Source: DASUZB01 sp036377075 (GTDB lineage Bacteria > Actinomycetota > CALGFH01). From it: a stretch of DNA of 5,185 nucleotides. Numbering within the stretch: the first letter of the stretch is position 1; each line of letters opens with the position of its first letter. Positions 1 to 5,185 of this stretch are shown piece after piece. The position numbers and the translations under genes are program-made. Location of the stretch: the NCBI GenBank assembly GCA_036377075.1, contig DASUZB010000307.1:1-5185 (forward strand), given 5' to 3'. The notes beneath the pieces were generated by a model. That model searched no databases and was not told the origin of the DNA. It saw nothing but the letters and a program-made list of their open reading frames with translations.

Positions 1-972
<972 letters not shown>

Positions 973-1001
973 CGTCGGTGCTCCGAGCGTTAGTCTTTGG
1001 C

Positions 1002-1029
1002 GAGAGGCGCGACCCGTTCGCCACCTCTC
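1002..1029 (-). promoter_or_regulatory. Second hairpin in the ftsH leader
   Basis: GAGAGG at 1002-1007 and CCTCTC at 1024-1029 form a perfect 6-bp stem. Two more inner pairs (1008-1009 with 1019-1020) are possible across a 3-nt bulge at 1021-1023. It lies about 18 nt upstream of the ftsH ribosome-binding site. It is not followed by a U-run, so it does not look like an intrinsic terminator. A role in ftsH translation or mRNA stability is inference. Confidence 0.4.
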
Positions 1030-1040
1030 AAGGCCATACT

Positions 1041-1081
1041 GGCACGACCTTCGAGATTTTGGAGCCTGTCTCGAACGTGCC
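1041..1081 (-). promoter_or_regulatory. Strong hairpin in the ftsH 5' leader
   Basis: Two nested perfect inverted repeats share one axis: GGCACG 1041-1046 with CGTGCC 1076-1081, and TTCGAGA 1050-1056 with TCTCGAA 1069-1075. They are separated only by a 3-nt bulge (1047-1049) and close a 12-nt loop. A further T-A pair (1040 with 1082) extends the outer arm to 7 bp, giving about 14 pairs. The element lies between the predicted ftsH transcription start (near 1116) and the start codon, so it would be in the mRNA leader. No U-tract follows on either strand, which argues against a simple terminator. The function is unknown. Confidence 0.6.
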
Positions 1082-1122
1082 ACGCCCGAGCCAGGCGCAG
1101 CGACGAGCTGGGTAGATCAGCA

Positions 1123-1152
1123 ATCGTAGCATCGCCGCCACTGGCCACACAA
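1123..1152 (-). promoter_or_regulatory. Probable housekeeping-sigma promoter of ftsH
   Basis: Read on the minus strand, a -35-like TTGTGT (1152-1147) is followed after 18 bp by TACGAT (1128-1123), which fits the actinobacterial -10 consensus TANNNT. The -10 is preceded by TGC, giving an extended -10 TGCTACGAT. Transcription would start near 1116, leaving a leader of about 144 nt. The same nine bases occur upstream of the cupredoxin gene, which strengthens the call. Confidence 0.6.
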
Positions 1153-1209
1153 TCAGCAGGGACGGGCGTTTGCGCAGGTCAGCGCAGAGATCTTGGCAGC
1201 AGGGCAGGC

Positions 1210-1755
1210 TCAGCGGCCGCGGTAGACCTCGGGCTTCAGTGTGGCGATGAACGGCAGGTTGCGGTAGCGCTCGGCGTAGTCCAGGCCGTAGCCGACCACG
1301 AACACGCTGGGGATGTCGAAGCCCACGTACTTGACCTCGATGTCGGCCTTGAGCTGCTCCGGCTTGTACAGCAGGGCGCAGACCTCGAGCGTCGCCGGGC
1401 GCCGGCTGCGCAGGTTCTTGAGCAGATAGTTGAGCGTCAGGCCGGAGTCGATGATGTCCTCGACCAGCAGCACGTCGCGCCCCTGGATCTCCCGGTCGAG
1501 GTCCTTGAGGATGCGGACCACGCCGGAGGTCTGCGTGGCCGAGCCGTACGAGGAGACCGCCATGAAGTCGAACTCGTGCGGCACGGTCAGCGCCCGGGCC
1601 AGGTCGGCCATCAGGATGAAGGCGCCCTTGAGGACGCCGACGAGCAGCACCTCGCGACCCTGGTAGTCCTTCGAGATCTGGGCCGCGAGGTCCTGCACCT
1701 TGTCCTGGATCTGCTGCTCGCCGAGCAGCACCGACTCGATGTCTTCCTCGAACAC
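1210..1755 (-). CDS. hpt: Hypoxanthine-guanine phosphoribosyltransferase
   Basis: This purine-salvage enzyme joins hypoxanthine or guanine to PRPP, giving IMP or GMP plus pyrophosphate, in the cytosol. The 181-residue product has the family motifs: LKG at 42-44 (PPi loop), SSYG at 68-71 (flexible catalytic loop), the PRPP-binding VEDIIDSGLT at 98-107, the purine-contacting K131, VGFDIP at 144-149 and GYGLDY at 155-160. I chose the GTG at 1755 because GGAGGGG lies 9 nt upstream (1771-1765), the product then begins at the conserved segment EEDIESVLL, and its length matches the family. A longer reading from a TTG at 1863 would add 36 arginine- and proline-rich residues and would overlap the predicted -10 element at 1806-1801. 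The downstream neighbour is ftsH and the upstream one is tilS, a conserved actinobacterial order. Confidence 0.95.
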   Translation of the reverse strand: MFEEDIESVLLGEQQIQDKVQDLAAQISKDYQGREVLLVGVLKGAFILMADLARALTVPHEFDFMAVSSYGSATQTSGVVRILKDLDREIQGRDVLLVEDIIDSGLTLNYLLKNLRSRRPATLEVCALLYKPEQLKADIEVKYVGFDIPSVFVVGYGLDYAERYRNLPFIATLKPEVYRGR

Positions 1756-1764
1756 GCCGTTCGG

Positions 1765-1771
1765 CCCCTCC
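1765..1771 (-). promoter_or_regulatory. Ribosome-binding site that fixes the hpt start
   Basis: GGAGGGG on the minus strand lies 9 nt before the GTG at 1755. It is the only strong Shine-Dalgarno match near the start of the conserved Hpt sequence and decides against the longer TTG-initiated reading. Confidence 0.75.
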
Positions 1772-1800
1772 AGCGTCGCCTCTAGCCCCTGGCGGCGCCG

Positions 1801-1806
1801 ATCATA
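1801..1806 (-). promoter_or_regulatory. Candidate -10 element for hpt
   Basis: TATGAT on the minus strand is one base from the ideal TATAAT in otherwise GC-rich DNA. It would start transcription about 39 nt before the GTG at 1755. No convincing -35 hexamer is present 16-18 bp upstream, so this is a partial promoter match. It would allow hpt expression independent of tilS. Confidence 0.4.
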
Positions 1807-1880
1807 CAAGCGGCGGCAAGCAGCGGCGGGTTCGCGCCGAGCTCCACCGGGCAGGAACGCCAAGCATCGGGGTTAGGGAG

Positions 1881-2018
1881 GTGGGCCGCAGCCGCGTGGT
1901 GCTCGCCTTCTCCCTCCTCGGCGCCGCCTCGGTCGGGTTGTTCCACCTGCCGGCCGCCGCCGCCGCGCTGCTGCTGGCCGGGTTCGCGTGGGGGGAGGCG
2001 CCGCGGACCGACGCGTGA
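1881..2018 (+). CDS. Small hydrophobic (membrane) protein, unrecognised, opposite strand between tilS and hpt
   Basis: A 45-codon frame runs from GTG 1881 to TGA 2016-2018. The product has a basic N-terminus (GRSR), a hydrophobic stretch at about 6-21, a His-Leu-Pro turn, a second hydrophobic stretch at about 25-37 and a short polar tail ending EAPRTDA. This suggests a tiny integral membrane protein with one or two membrane segments. All 45 sense codons end in G or C, whereas position 2 is about 40% A/T and position 1 about 20%, which is the codon-position pattern of real genes in such a genome. The start is unsure: an SD-like AGGGAG directly abuts GTG 1881, which is too close, and GTGs at 1896 and 1899 are alternatives about 14 nt or more from it. 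No clear promoter is seen. It ends 3 nt from the tilS stop, tail to tail. I do not recognise a family. Confidence 0.55.
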   Translation: MGRSRVVLAFSLLGAASVGLFHLPAAAAALLLAGFAWGEAPRTDA

Positions 2019-2021
2019 GGG

Positions 2022-3008
2022 TCAGGCCGGCAGGAAGCGAAGGCGGGCGCCGTCGCGGCAGGCGCGCTCGCGGCCGGCCCAGGCCACCGGCCCGGGCCGC
2101 CGGCCAGCGGCGAGGTCGAGCACCGCGTCGGTGGCGGCCGCGGCGGGCAACGGGTGCCCGGCGCGCGACGCGGCCGCGCGGACGACCCGCCGGGCCAGTC
2201 CGAGCGGCAGGGCCGCGAGCGCCTCGCAGGCCAGCACGGCGCCGTCCGGCCCGGCGAGGTCGTCCAGCGTGCGGGTGGCCAGCTCCGCGGTCCAGGCGCG
2301 GTCGTCGCGGGCGAGCTCGGCGGCACGGGCCAGGGTGGCGGCGGAGCCCGGGCGCAGCTCCTCGAGCAGGGGCAGGACCCGGGCACGGACGGCGTTGCGC
2401 AGGAAGTGCTGGTCCTGGTTGGAAGGGTCCTCGCGCCAGCGGATCCCGAGGGCGGCGCAGCAGGCCCTGGTCTGGGCACGCTGCACCCTGAGTAGCGGGC
2501 GCAGCAGGCGACCCGAGTGGACCGCCATGCCGGCAAGCCCGTCCGGCCCGGCACCGCGGAGCAACTGCAGTAGCACCGTCTCGGCCTGGTCGTCCTCGGT
2601 GTGGCCGGTCGCCAGCCAGTCCCAGCCGTGCTCGTCGGCGGCGGCGAGCATGGCGGCGTAGCGCGCCGCCCTGGCGGCGCCCTCCGGGCCAGCGCCGCGG
2701 TGCCGCCCCAGCTCCTCGGGCGCCAGGCGGAGCAGCCGCACCGGCAGCCCCAGCCGCCCGGCTTCCTCGGCGACGAAGGCGGCGTCGGCCGCCGAGCCGG
2801 GCCGCAGCCCGTGGTCGACGGTGAGCACGCCGAGCCGCCACGCCCGCGGGCCGGCCAGGGTGTGCATGGCGTGCAGCAGCGCCACCGAGTCGGCCCCGCC
2901 CGAGACGGCGACGGCGACGCCGTCGCCTGGCCGCGGCGCGCCGGCCGTGGCCAGCGCCCGCGCGGCGAGGTCGGCGACCAGCCGGAGTGCGGCCGGCGCC
3001 CGCGCCAC
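2022..3008 (-). CDS. tilS: tRNA(Ile)-lysidine synthetase TilS
   Basis: This enzyme adenylates C34 of the CAU-anticodon isoleucine tRNA and replaces the C2 carbonyl with lysine, so that the tRNA reads AUA and is charged with Ile rather than Met. The 328-residue product has the N-type ATP-pyrophosphatase P-loop SGGADS at 36-41, VDHGLR at 64-69, the segment GPEGAARAARY at about 107-117, ATGHTEDDQAET at 133-144 and the TilS signature WREDPSN at 191-197 followed by FLRNAVR. The length fits the short actinobacterial form, which lacks the extra C-terminal region of the enterobacterial enzyme. I chose GTG 3008 because AGGAGG lies 7 nt upstream and the P-loop is then about 36 residues in, as usual. 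The start is 11 nt after the stop of the metalloprotease gene, implying co-translation. A longer frame reaching 3305 would lie inside that gene. Confidence 0.95.
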   Translation of the reverse strand: MARAPAALRLVADLAARALATAGAPRPGDGVAVAVSGGADSVALLHAMHTLAGPRAWRLGVLTVDHGLRPGSAADAAFVAEEAGRLGLPVRLLRLAPEELGRHRGAGPEGAARAARYAAMLAAADEHGWDWLATGHTEDDQAETVLLQLLRGAGPDGLAGMAVHSGRLLRPLLRVQRAQTRACCAALGIRWREDPSNQDQHFLRNAVRARVLPLLEELRPGSAATLARAAELARDDRAWTAELATRTLDDLAGPDGAVLACEALAALPLGLARRVVRAAASRAGHPLPAAAATDAVLDLAAGRRPGPVAWAGRERACRDGARLRFLPA

Positions 3009-3015
3009 CTGGGGG

Positions 3016-3021
3016 CCTCCT
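3016..3021 (-). promoter_or_regulatory. tilS ribosome-binding site overlapping the upstream stop codon
   Basis: AGGAGG on the minus strand overlaps the TAG stop (3022-3020) of the metalloprotease gene and stands 7 nt before the tilS GTG. This arrangement favours translational coupling, and it fixes the tilS start. Confidence 0.8.
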
Positions 3022-4102
3022 ACGCGACCCGGGCCAGGTAGCGGTCCGGGTCGCGCAGCTCGTCCCTGGTGGGCAGGGCCTCGGGGGCGCCGAACACGAG
3101 GTTCACCGCCGCCATGCCGCCGCGCCGGTGGAGGTGGCGCAGGAAGCGCTCCCCCGCCGAGTACTGGTCGAGCTTCTGCCGGAAGCCGAGCGCCTGCTGG
3201 AAGAAGCGGTCGGCGGGCGAGCCGGCGTCGCGCCGCTCGCGCAGCGCCCGGTGCATCGCCTCGTGGCCGGGCACCAGCCGGGCGCCGAGCTGCTGCATGA
3301 CCCACTCGCCGTGGCCCTCGAGCACGCTCATGGTGGCCTGCATGCGGTCGACGATGCCGCGCTGCTCCGGGGTGAGCAGGAAGTCGAGCAGCTCGATGCG
3401 GTCGCCGGCGATGGCGCGGCGGGCGACGCCCTGGGCGCGCCTGGCCAGGCGCCGCAGCGCCTCATCGTCGACCTCGACCGAGCCCAGGTACTCGTCGAGC
3501 AGCCCGTGGATGTGGCCGGCGAGCCAGGGGACGCCGCGGAACTGGCGCCGGTGGGTGGTCTCGTGCAGGGCGATCCAGAGGCGGAAGTGGGCCGGGCGGA
3601 AGCCGTGGCGCCGCTCCGCCTGGACGATGTTGGGCACCACGTACCAGACGGTGCCCTCGACCGCCTCCGGGCCGGGGACCGGCAGGTCGTACTGGCCGAG
3701 CACGCGCTGGCTGATGTAGCCGAGCAGGGTGCCCGCCTGGGCGCCGGTGAGCGCCCTGGTGCCGCCGCGCAGCGCCGTCGCCACCGGGCCGGGGTCCTGC
3801 CAGGCGCGCCGCCTGGCGACCTTCGCGGCGACCGGCTGCAGCACGCGGCGCAGGGTGGCCAGGTTCGCCTCGATCCACTCGCCGCGGTCGAGCGGCTTCG
3901 CCGTCGGCGGCGGCAGCTCGCCGCCGAGGCCGGTGAACTCCGCCACCGCCTGGTCGGCGGTGGTCGAGATGTCGCCGAACTCGCGCCGCCACGCGGGCCG
4001 GACGAGCAGCTCGTCGCCGCCGGCCACGCGCCGGCCGACGCGCGCGGCGAGGTTCCAGTCGATGATGTCGGGGGTTCCGGTCGACGAGGCGGTCGAGACC
4101 AC
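3020..4102 (-). CDS. DUF2342-family putative zinc-dependent metalloprotease (zincin-like)
   Basis: The product has 360 residues. The opening PDIIDWNLAARVGRR, the block TVWYVVPNIV, the HEXXH motif HETTH at 180-184 within LHETTHRRQF, and the downstream SVLEGHGEWVM (E262, H264, E266) match the actinobacterial DUF2342 / zincin-type family, often annotated as putative hydrolase or coenzyme F420 biosynthesis-associated protein. H180 and H184 are the expected zinc ligands, E181 the catalytic base, and an acidic residue in the EGHGE segment a plausible third ligand. The substrate and physiological role are unknown to me, and nothing here points to F420. I see no signal peptide or membrane segment, so it is probably cytosolic. 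The start is GTG 4102, with GGAG at 4113-4110 and a 7-nt spacer. It is 48 nt after the cupredoxin gene and 11 nt before tilS; its position next to tilS is typical of Actinomycetota. Confidence 0.92.
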   Translation of the reverse strand: MVSTASSTGTPDIIDWNLAARVGRRVAGGDELLVRPAWRREFGDISTTADQAVAEFTGLGGELPPPTAKPLDRGEWIEANLATLRRVLQPVAAKVARRRAWQDPGPVATALRGGTRALTGAQAGTLLGYISQRVLGQYDLPVPGPEAVEGTVWYVVPNIVQAERRHGFRPAHFRLWIALHETTHRRQFRGVPWLAGHIHGLLDEYLGSVEVDDEALRRLARRAQGVARRAIAGDRIELLDFLLTPEQRGIVDRMQATMSVLEGHGEWVMQQLGARLVPGHEAMHRALRERRDAGSPADRFFQQALGFRQKLDQYSAGERFLRHLHRRGGMAAVNLVFGAPEALPTRDELRDPDRYLARVA

Positions 4103-4150
4103 GGGCGAGCTCCAGCGACGAGACGAGTCCCGTCCCAGGCTACGCCAGGG

Positions 4151-4780
4151 TCAGCGGTTGCGGCTCTCGCGCCGGAAGCTCGGGGCGTAGCGGATGTAGC
4201 CGGCCAGGGCCGCCAGGAACAGCAGCGCGCCGAGCGCCAGCAGGCCGTAGCCGGCCCAGAAGACCGCCGGCTTGCCCGGCTTGGTCGGCGCACCCGCCTC
4301 CGGCGGGGGGATCACCTGCTGGGTGCCGCCTCCCCCGCCACCGGCGGCGGTGGTGGTGGGCGCGGACCCACTGGAGCCGACCTGGATGACGCCCTTCATG
4401 CCGAGGGAGACGTGCACCTGGCAGAAGTACGGGAAGGTGCCCGCCTTGGGGAACTTGACCGTGCAGCTGGCGCCGACCGTGCCCATCTTGTCCGTGCCGC
4501 AGCCCGAGGCGTCGAACTTGTTGTCCCCCGCCGGGTTGGAGCCGTCGCCGGAGACGACCGGGTGGGGCGGCCCGCTCGCCACCTTGAAGGTCACCGACTG
4601 GCCGGGCTTGATGGTGACGTCGGCCGGCTCCCACTTGAACTGGGCGGTGCCCTGGATCACGGGGTCCTTGGCCTGGGCGGCCGCCGGCGGGCTGGAGAGG
4701 GCCAGCAGGGCCACCCCGAGGGCGGCGACGAGCAGGGCGGCGAGGGCGAGGCGGGACGGGCGGCGGAGTGGGACGGGCAT
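4151..4780 (-). CDS. Membrane-anchored type-1 copper protein (plastocyanin/cupredoxin-like)
   Basis: The product has 209 residues. A signal peptide (basic RRPSR, hydrophobic core about 11-28, AAAQA cleavage region near 33-37) is followed by a single cupredoxin domain (about 40-135). This has the full type-1 copper set: H73 in GPPHPV and C120-x2-H123-x4-M128 in FPYFCQVHVSLGMKG. C94 and C106 could form a disulfide. A Thr/Gly/Pro-rich linker (about 136-171, with six glycines in a row) leads to a C-terminal membrane segment (about 173-196) and a basic cytoplasmic tail. The protein should sit on the outer face of the membrane as a tethered electron carrier or copper-binding protein. The partner is unknown, since no oxidase or reductase gene is visible. 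The start is ATG 4780; the AAGGAG at 4799-4794 is an unusual 13 nt away, but no nearer in-frame start exists. Confidence 0.92.
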   Translation of the reverse strand: MPVPLRRPSRLALAALLVAALGVALLALSSPPAAAQAKDPVIQGTAQFKWEPADVTIKPGQSVTFKVASGPPHPVVSGDGSNPAGDNKFDASGCGTDKMGTVGASCTVKFPKAGTFPYFCQVHVSLGMKGVIQVGSSGSAPTTTAAGGGGGGTQQVIPPPEAGAPTKPGKPAVFWAGYGLLALGALLFLAALAGYIRYAPSFRRESRNR

Positions 4781-4793
4781 CGGGCTGCGTGCG

Positions 4794-4808
4794 CTCCTTC
4801 ACACAAGG
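4794..4808 (-). promoter_or_regulatory. Ribosome-binding site of the cupredoxin gene, potentially masked by a small hairpin
   Basis: On the minus strand CCTT (4808-4805), a GTGTG loop and AAGG (4799-4796) can form a short stem that covers most of the AAGGAG ribosome-binding site. CCTT recurs in the second repeat copy, so two alternative pairings exist. The stem is only 4 bp, so any regulatory effect is speculative. Confidence 0.3.
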
Positions 4809-4820
4809 TCACACAAGGTC
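4801..4820. repeat. Perfect tandem 10-bp direct repeat (two copies) in the cupredoxin leader
   Basis: ACACAAGGTC occurs twice in immediate succession (4801-4810 and 4811-4820). Read on the minus strand the unit is GACCTTGTGT. It lies in the predicted leader, one base upstream of the cupredoxin ribosome-binding site. A ten-base period equals about one DNA turn, so it could be a same-face protein site, or it may simply be a local duplication. Confidence 0.7.
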
Positions 4821-4867
4821 GACCGGGATCGCCCCCGGGGGTGGCCGCCGGGGCCGAGGCGCGGCCG

Positions 4868-4876
4868 ATCGTAGCA
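4868..4876 (-). promoter_or_regulatory. Extended -10 promoter element for the cupredoxin gene
   Basis: TGCTACGAT on the minus strand contains TACGAT (4873-4868, matching TANNNT) with the extended TGN. No good -35 is seen 17-18 bp upstream, as is common for extended -10 promoters. Transcription would start near 4861, giving a leader of about 81 nt that contains the tandem repeat. The nine bases are identical to those of the ftsH promoter. Confidence 0.5.
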
Positions 4877-4917
4877 CCACCGCCCGGCCTGCCCCCGGCC
4901 TAACCCGATCGGACCAG

Positions 4918-4940
4918 CTAGTAAGGGCTATTAAGACTAG
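4918..4940. repeat. AT-rich inverted repeat CTAGT-13-ACTAG
   Basis: CTAGT at 4918-4922 and ACTAG at 4936-4940 form 5-bp inverted arms around a 13-bp AT-rich core that contains CTATTAAG. It sits between the minus-strand cupredoxin promoter and the possible plus-strand frame, the usual place for an operator or a divergent promoter. No clean -35/-10 pair is seen on either strand; TAGTCT (4939-4934, minus) fits TANNNT only. Confidence 0.35.
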
Positions 4941-5018
4941 ACCTGCGGCCTCCGAGTCAGGAACCGGCGGGTCCGAAAACTCGACCCCGCAGGCCAGTCG
5001 CCAGCCTTACCGCAGGTC
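4940..5018 (+). promoter_or_regulatory. Possible structured leader RNA or terminator-like element
   Basis: GACCTGCGG (4940-4948) and CCGCAGGTC (5010-5018) are a perfect 9-bp inverted repeat that could close a 61-nt domain. Inside it, 4967-4990 can fold into a hairpin: GC/GC, GGGT/ACCC and CGA/TCG, with single-base bulges at 4988 and 4973 and an AAAC loop. On the plus strand the element lies 14 nt before an AGGAGG and then a GTG frame, as a cis-regulatory leader would. Read on the minus strand it could instead be the terminator of an unseen gene. It matches no riboswitch class that I can recognise. Confidence 0.35.
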
Positions 5019-5050
5019 CCGGCGAGGCGGGCAGGAGGGGTGCTCATCCG

Positions 5051-5185
5051 GTGCAGTCCGTGACCGTGGTCCGCGTGCCGCCGCCGCTCCGCCACCGCGG
5101 AGCAGGCAGGCGGCGGCCGCAGGGCCAGCCCGTGCCGGCGGCGGCGCCGGTACGCCAGGCCCCCAGGGCCGGGCGCACCTGGGCG
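5051..5185 (+). CDS. Possible N-terminus of a divergent gene, open at the right edge (weak)
   Basis: From GTG 5051 a frame stays open for 45 codons to the window end. AGGAGG lies at 5033-5038, 12 nt upstream, somewhat far. Of the codons, 42 of 45 end in G or C, but position 2 is also GC-rich, and the product (opening QSVTVVRVPPPLRHRG) is dominated by Arg, Pro, Ala and Gly, as shadow frames in GC-rich DNA often are. No family is recognised. It is reported because the upstream region has promoter- and leader-like features facing this way. Confidence 0.2.
   Translation, partial: MQSVTVVRVPPPLRHRGAGRRRPQGQPVPAAAPVRQAPRAGRTWA

Larger units (their letters stand above)
4781..5185. other. Intergenic region upstream of the cupredoxin gene
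   Basis: About 400 bases without a confidently assigned gene. From left to right it holds the cupredoxin leader with tandem repeat, a CCCCCGGGGG palindrome (4832-4841), the extended -10, an AT-rich island at about 4913-4940 that stands out sharply in GC-rich DNA, an inverted-repeat element (4940-5018), and, from 5033, a ribosome-binding-like AGGAGG and a possible divergent reading frame. Minus-strand frames entering from the right edge are short and lack convincing coding character, so the end of an upstream minus-strand gene cannot be excluded but is not supported. Confidence 0.6.

Noticed and set aside
1171..1186. Small hairpin TGCGC-6-GCGCA downstream of hpt, considered as its terminator
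   Set aside because: The stem is only 5 bp, no U-run follows on the minus strand, and such short GC palindromes are expected by chance here.
1873..2841. Minus-strand frames overlapping tilS in another phase (also 1802-2554)
   Set aside because: Their translations are Arg/Pro/Ala-rich with no motifs, while the tilS phase has the full catalytic signature.
3009..3305. A 99-codon upstream extension of tilS
   Set aside because: It overlaps the 3' end of the metalloprotease gene and lacks family similarity; GTG 3008 has an ideal ribosome-binding site.
4832..4841. Palindrome CCCCCGGGGG
   Set aside because: It is only 10 bases of G and C with no loop space, and nothing around it suggests a terminator or binding site; likely chance in this composition.
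2987..4903. A 638-codon plus-strand open frame spanning the metalloprotease and cupredoxin genes
   Set aside because: It is antisense to two well-supported genes. The translation is low-complexity Arg/Gly/Ala/Glu-rich with no recognisable domain, as expected when stop codons are rare in GC-rich DNA.
4967..4990. T-arm-like look of GGGTC...GACCC, considered as part of a tRNA
   Set aside because: The loop is not the conserved seven-base T-loop, and no acceptor, D or anticodon arms can be placed around it.
4951..5005. Resemblance to the 3' part of a cobalamin riboswitch (GAGTCAGGAACC and a later GCCAGTCGCC)
   Set aside because: The order and spacing of the conserved boxes do not match the class, and the rest of its core is not found.

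Overview
The window is very G+C-rich, almost every third codon position in the genes is G or C, and GTG starts are common. The minus-strand gene order (secreted cupredoxin), DUF2342-type zinc metalloprotease, tilS, hpt, ftsH contains the metalloprotease-tilS-hpt-ftsH block typical of Actinomycetota. I read it as chromosomal housekeeping DNA from an actinobacterium. The class cannot be fixed from the sequence alone. I see no mobile element, CRISPR array, rRNA or tRNA.

Layout, read in the direction of transcription (right to left): positions 5185-4781 are non-coding or weakly coding. They hold an AT-rich island, an inverted-repeat/hairpin element, a possible start of a divergent gene, and the promoter and leader of the next gene. 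Then come a membrane-anchored type-1 copper protein (4780-4151), a DUF2342-family metalloprotease (4102-3020), tRNA(Ile)-lysidine synthetase TilS (3008-2022, coupled to the preceding stop codon), and hypoxanthine-guanine phosphoribosyltransferase (1755-1210, start revised here). Last is the N-terminal 324 residues of the membrane AAA+ protease FtsH (972 to the window edge), behind its own promoter and a leader with two hairpins. A previously easy-to-miss 45-codon membrane-protein ORF lies on the opposite strand between tilS and hpt (1881-2018).

How the parts fit: the metalloprotease and tilS are tightly packed (11 nt apart, with the ribosome-binding site over the stop codon) and probably co-translated. 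The cupredoxin gene is 48 nt upstream and may share their transcript. hpt and ftsH each have a recognisable -10 element, so they can be expressed separately even if read-through occurs. The linkage of tRNA modification (TilS), purine salvage (Hpt) and membrane proteolysis (FtsH) is conserved and probably reflects growth-related housekeeping. The role of the DUF2342 protein is unknown.

No clearly new multi-gene system is visible. The observations most worth checking are the small plus-strand membrane ORF, the ftsH leader hairpins, the shared extended -10 motif TGCTACGAT, the tandem repeat abutting the cupredoxin ribosome-binding site, and the inverted-repeat element near 4918-5018.
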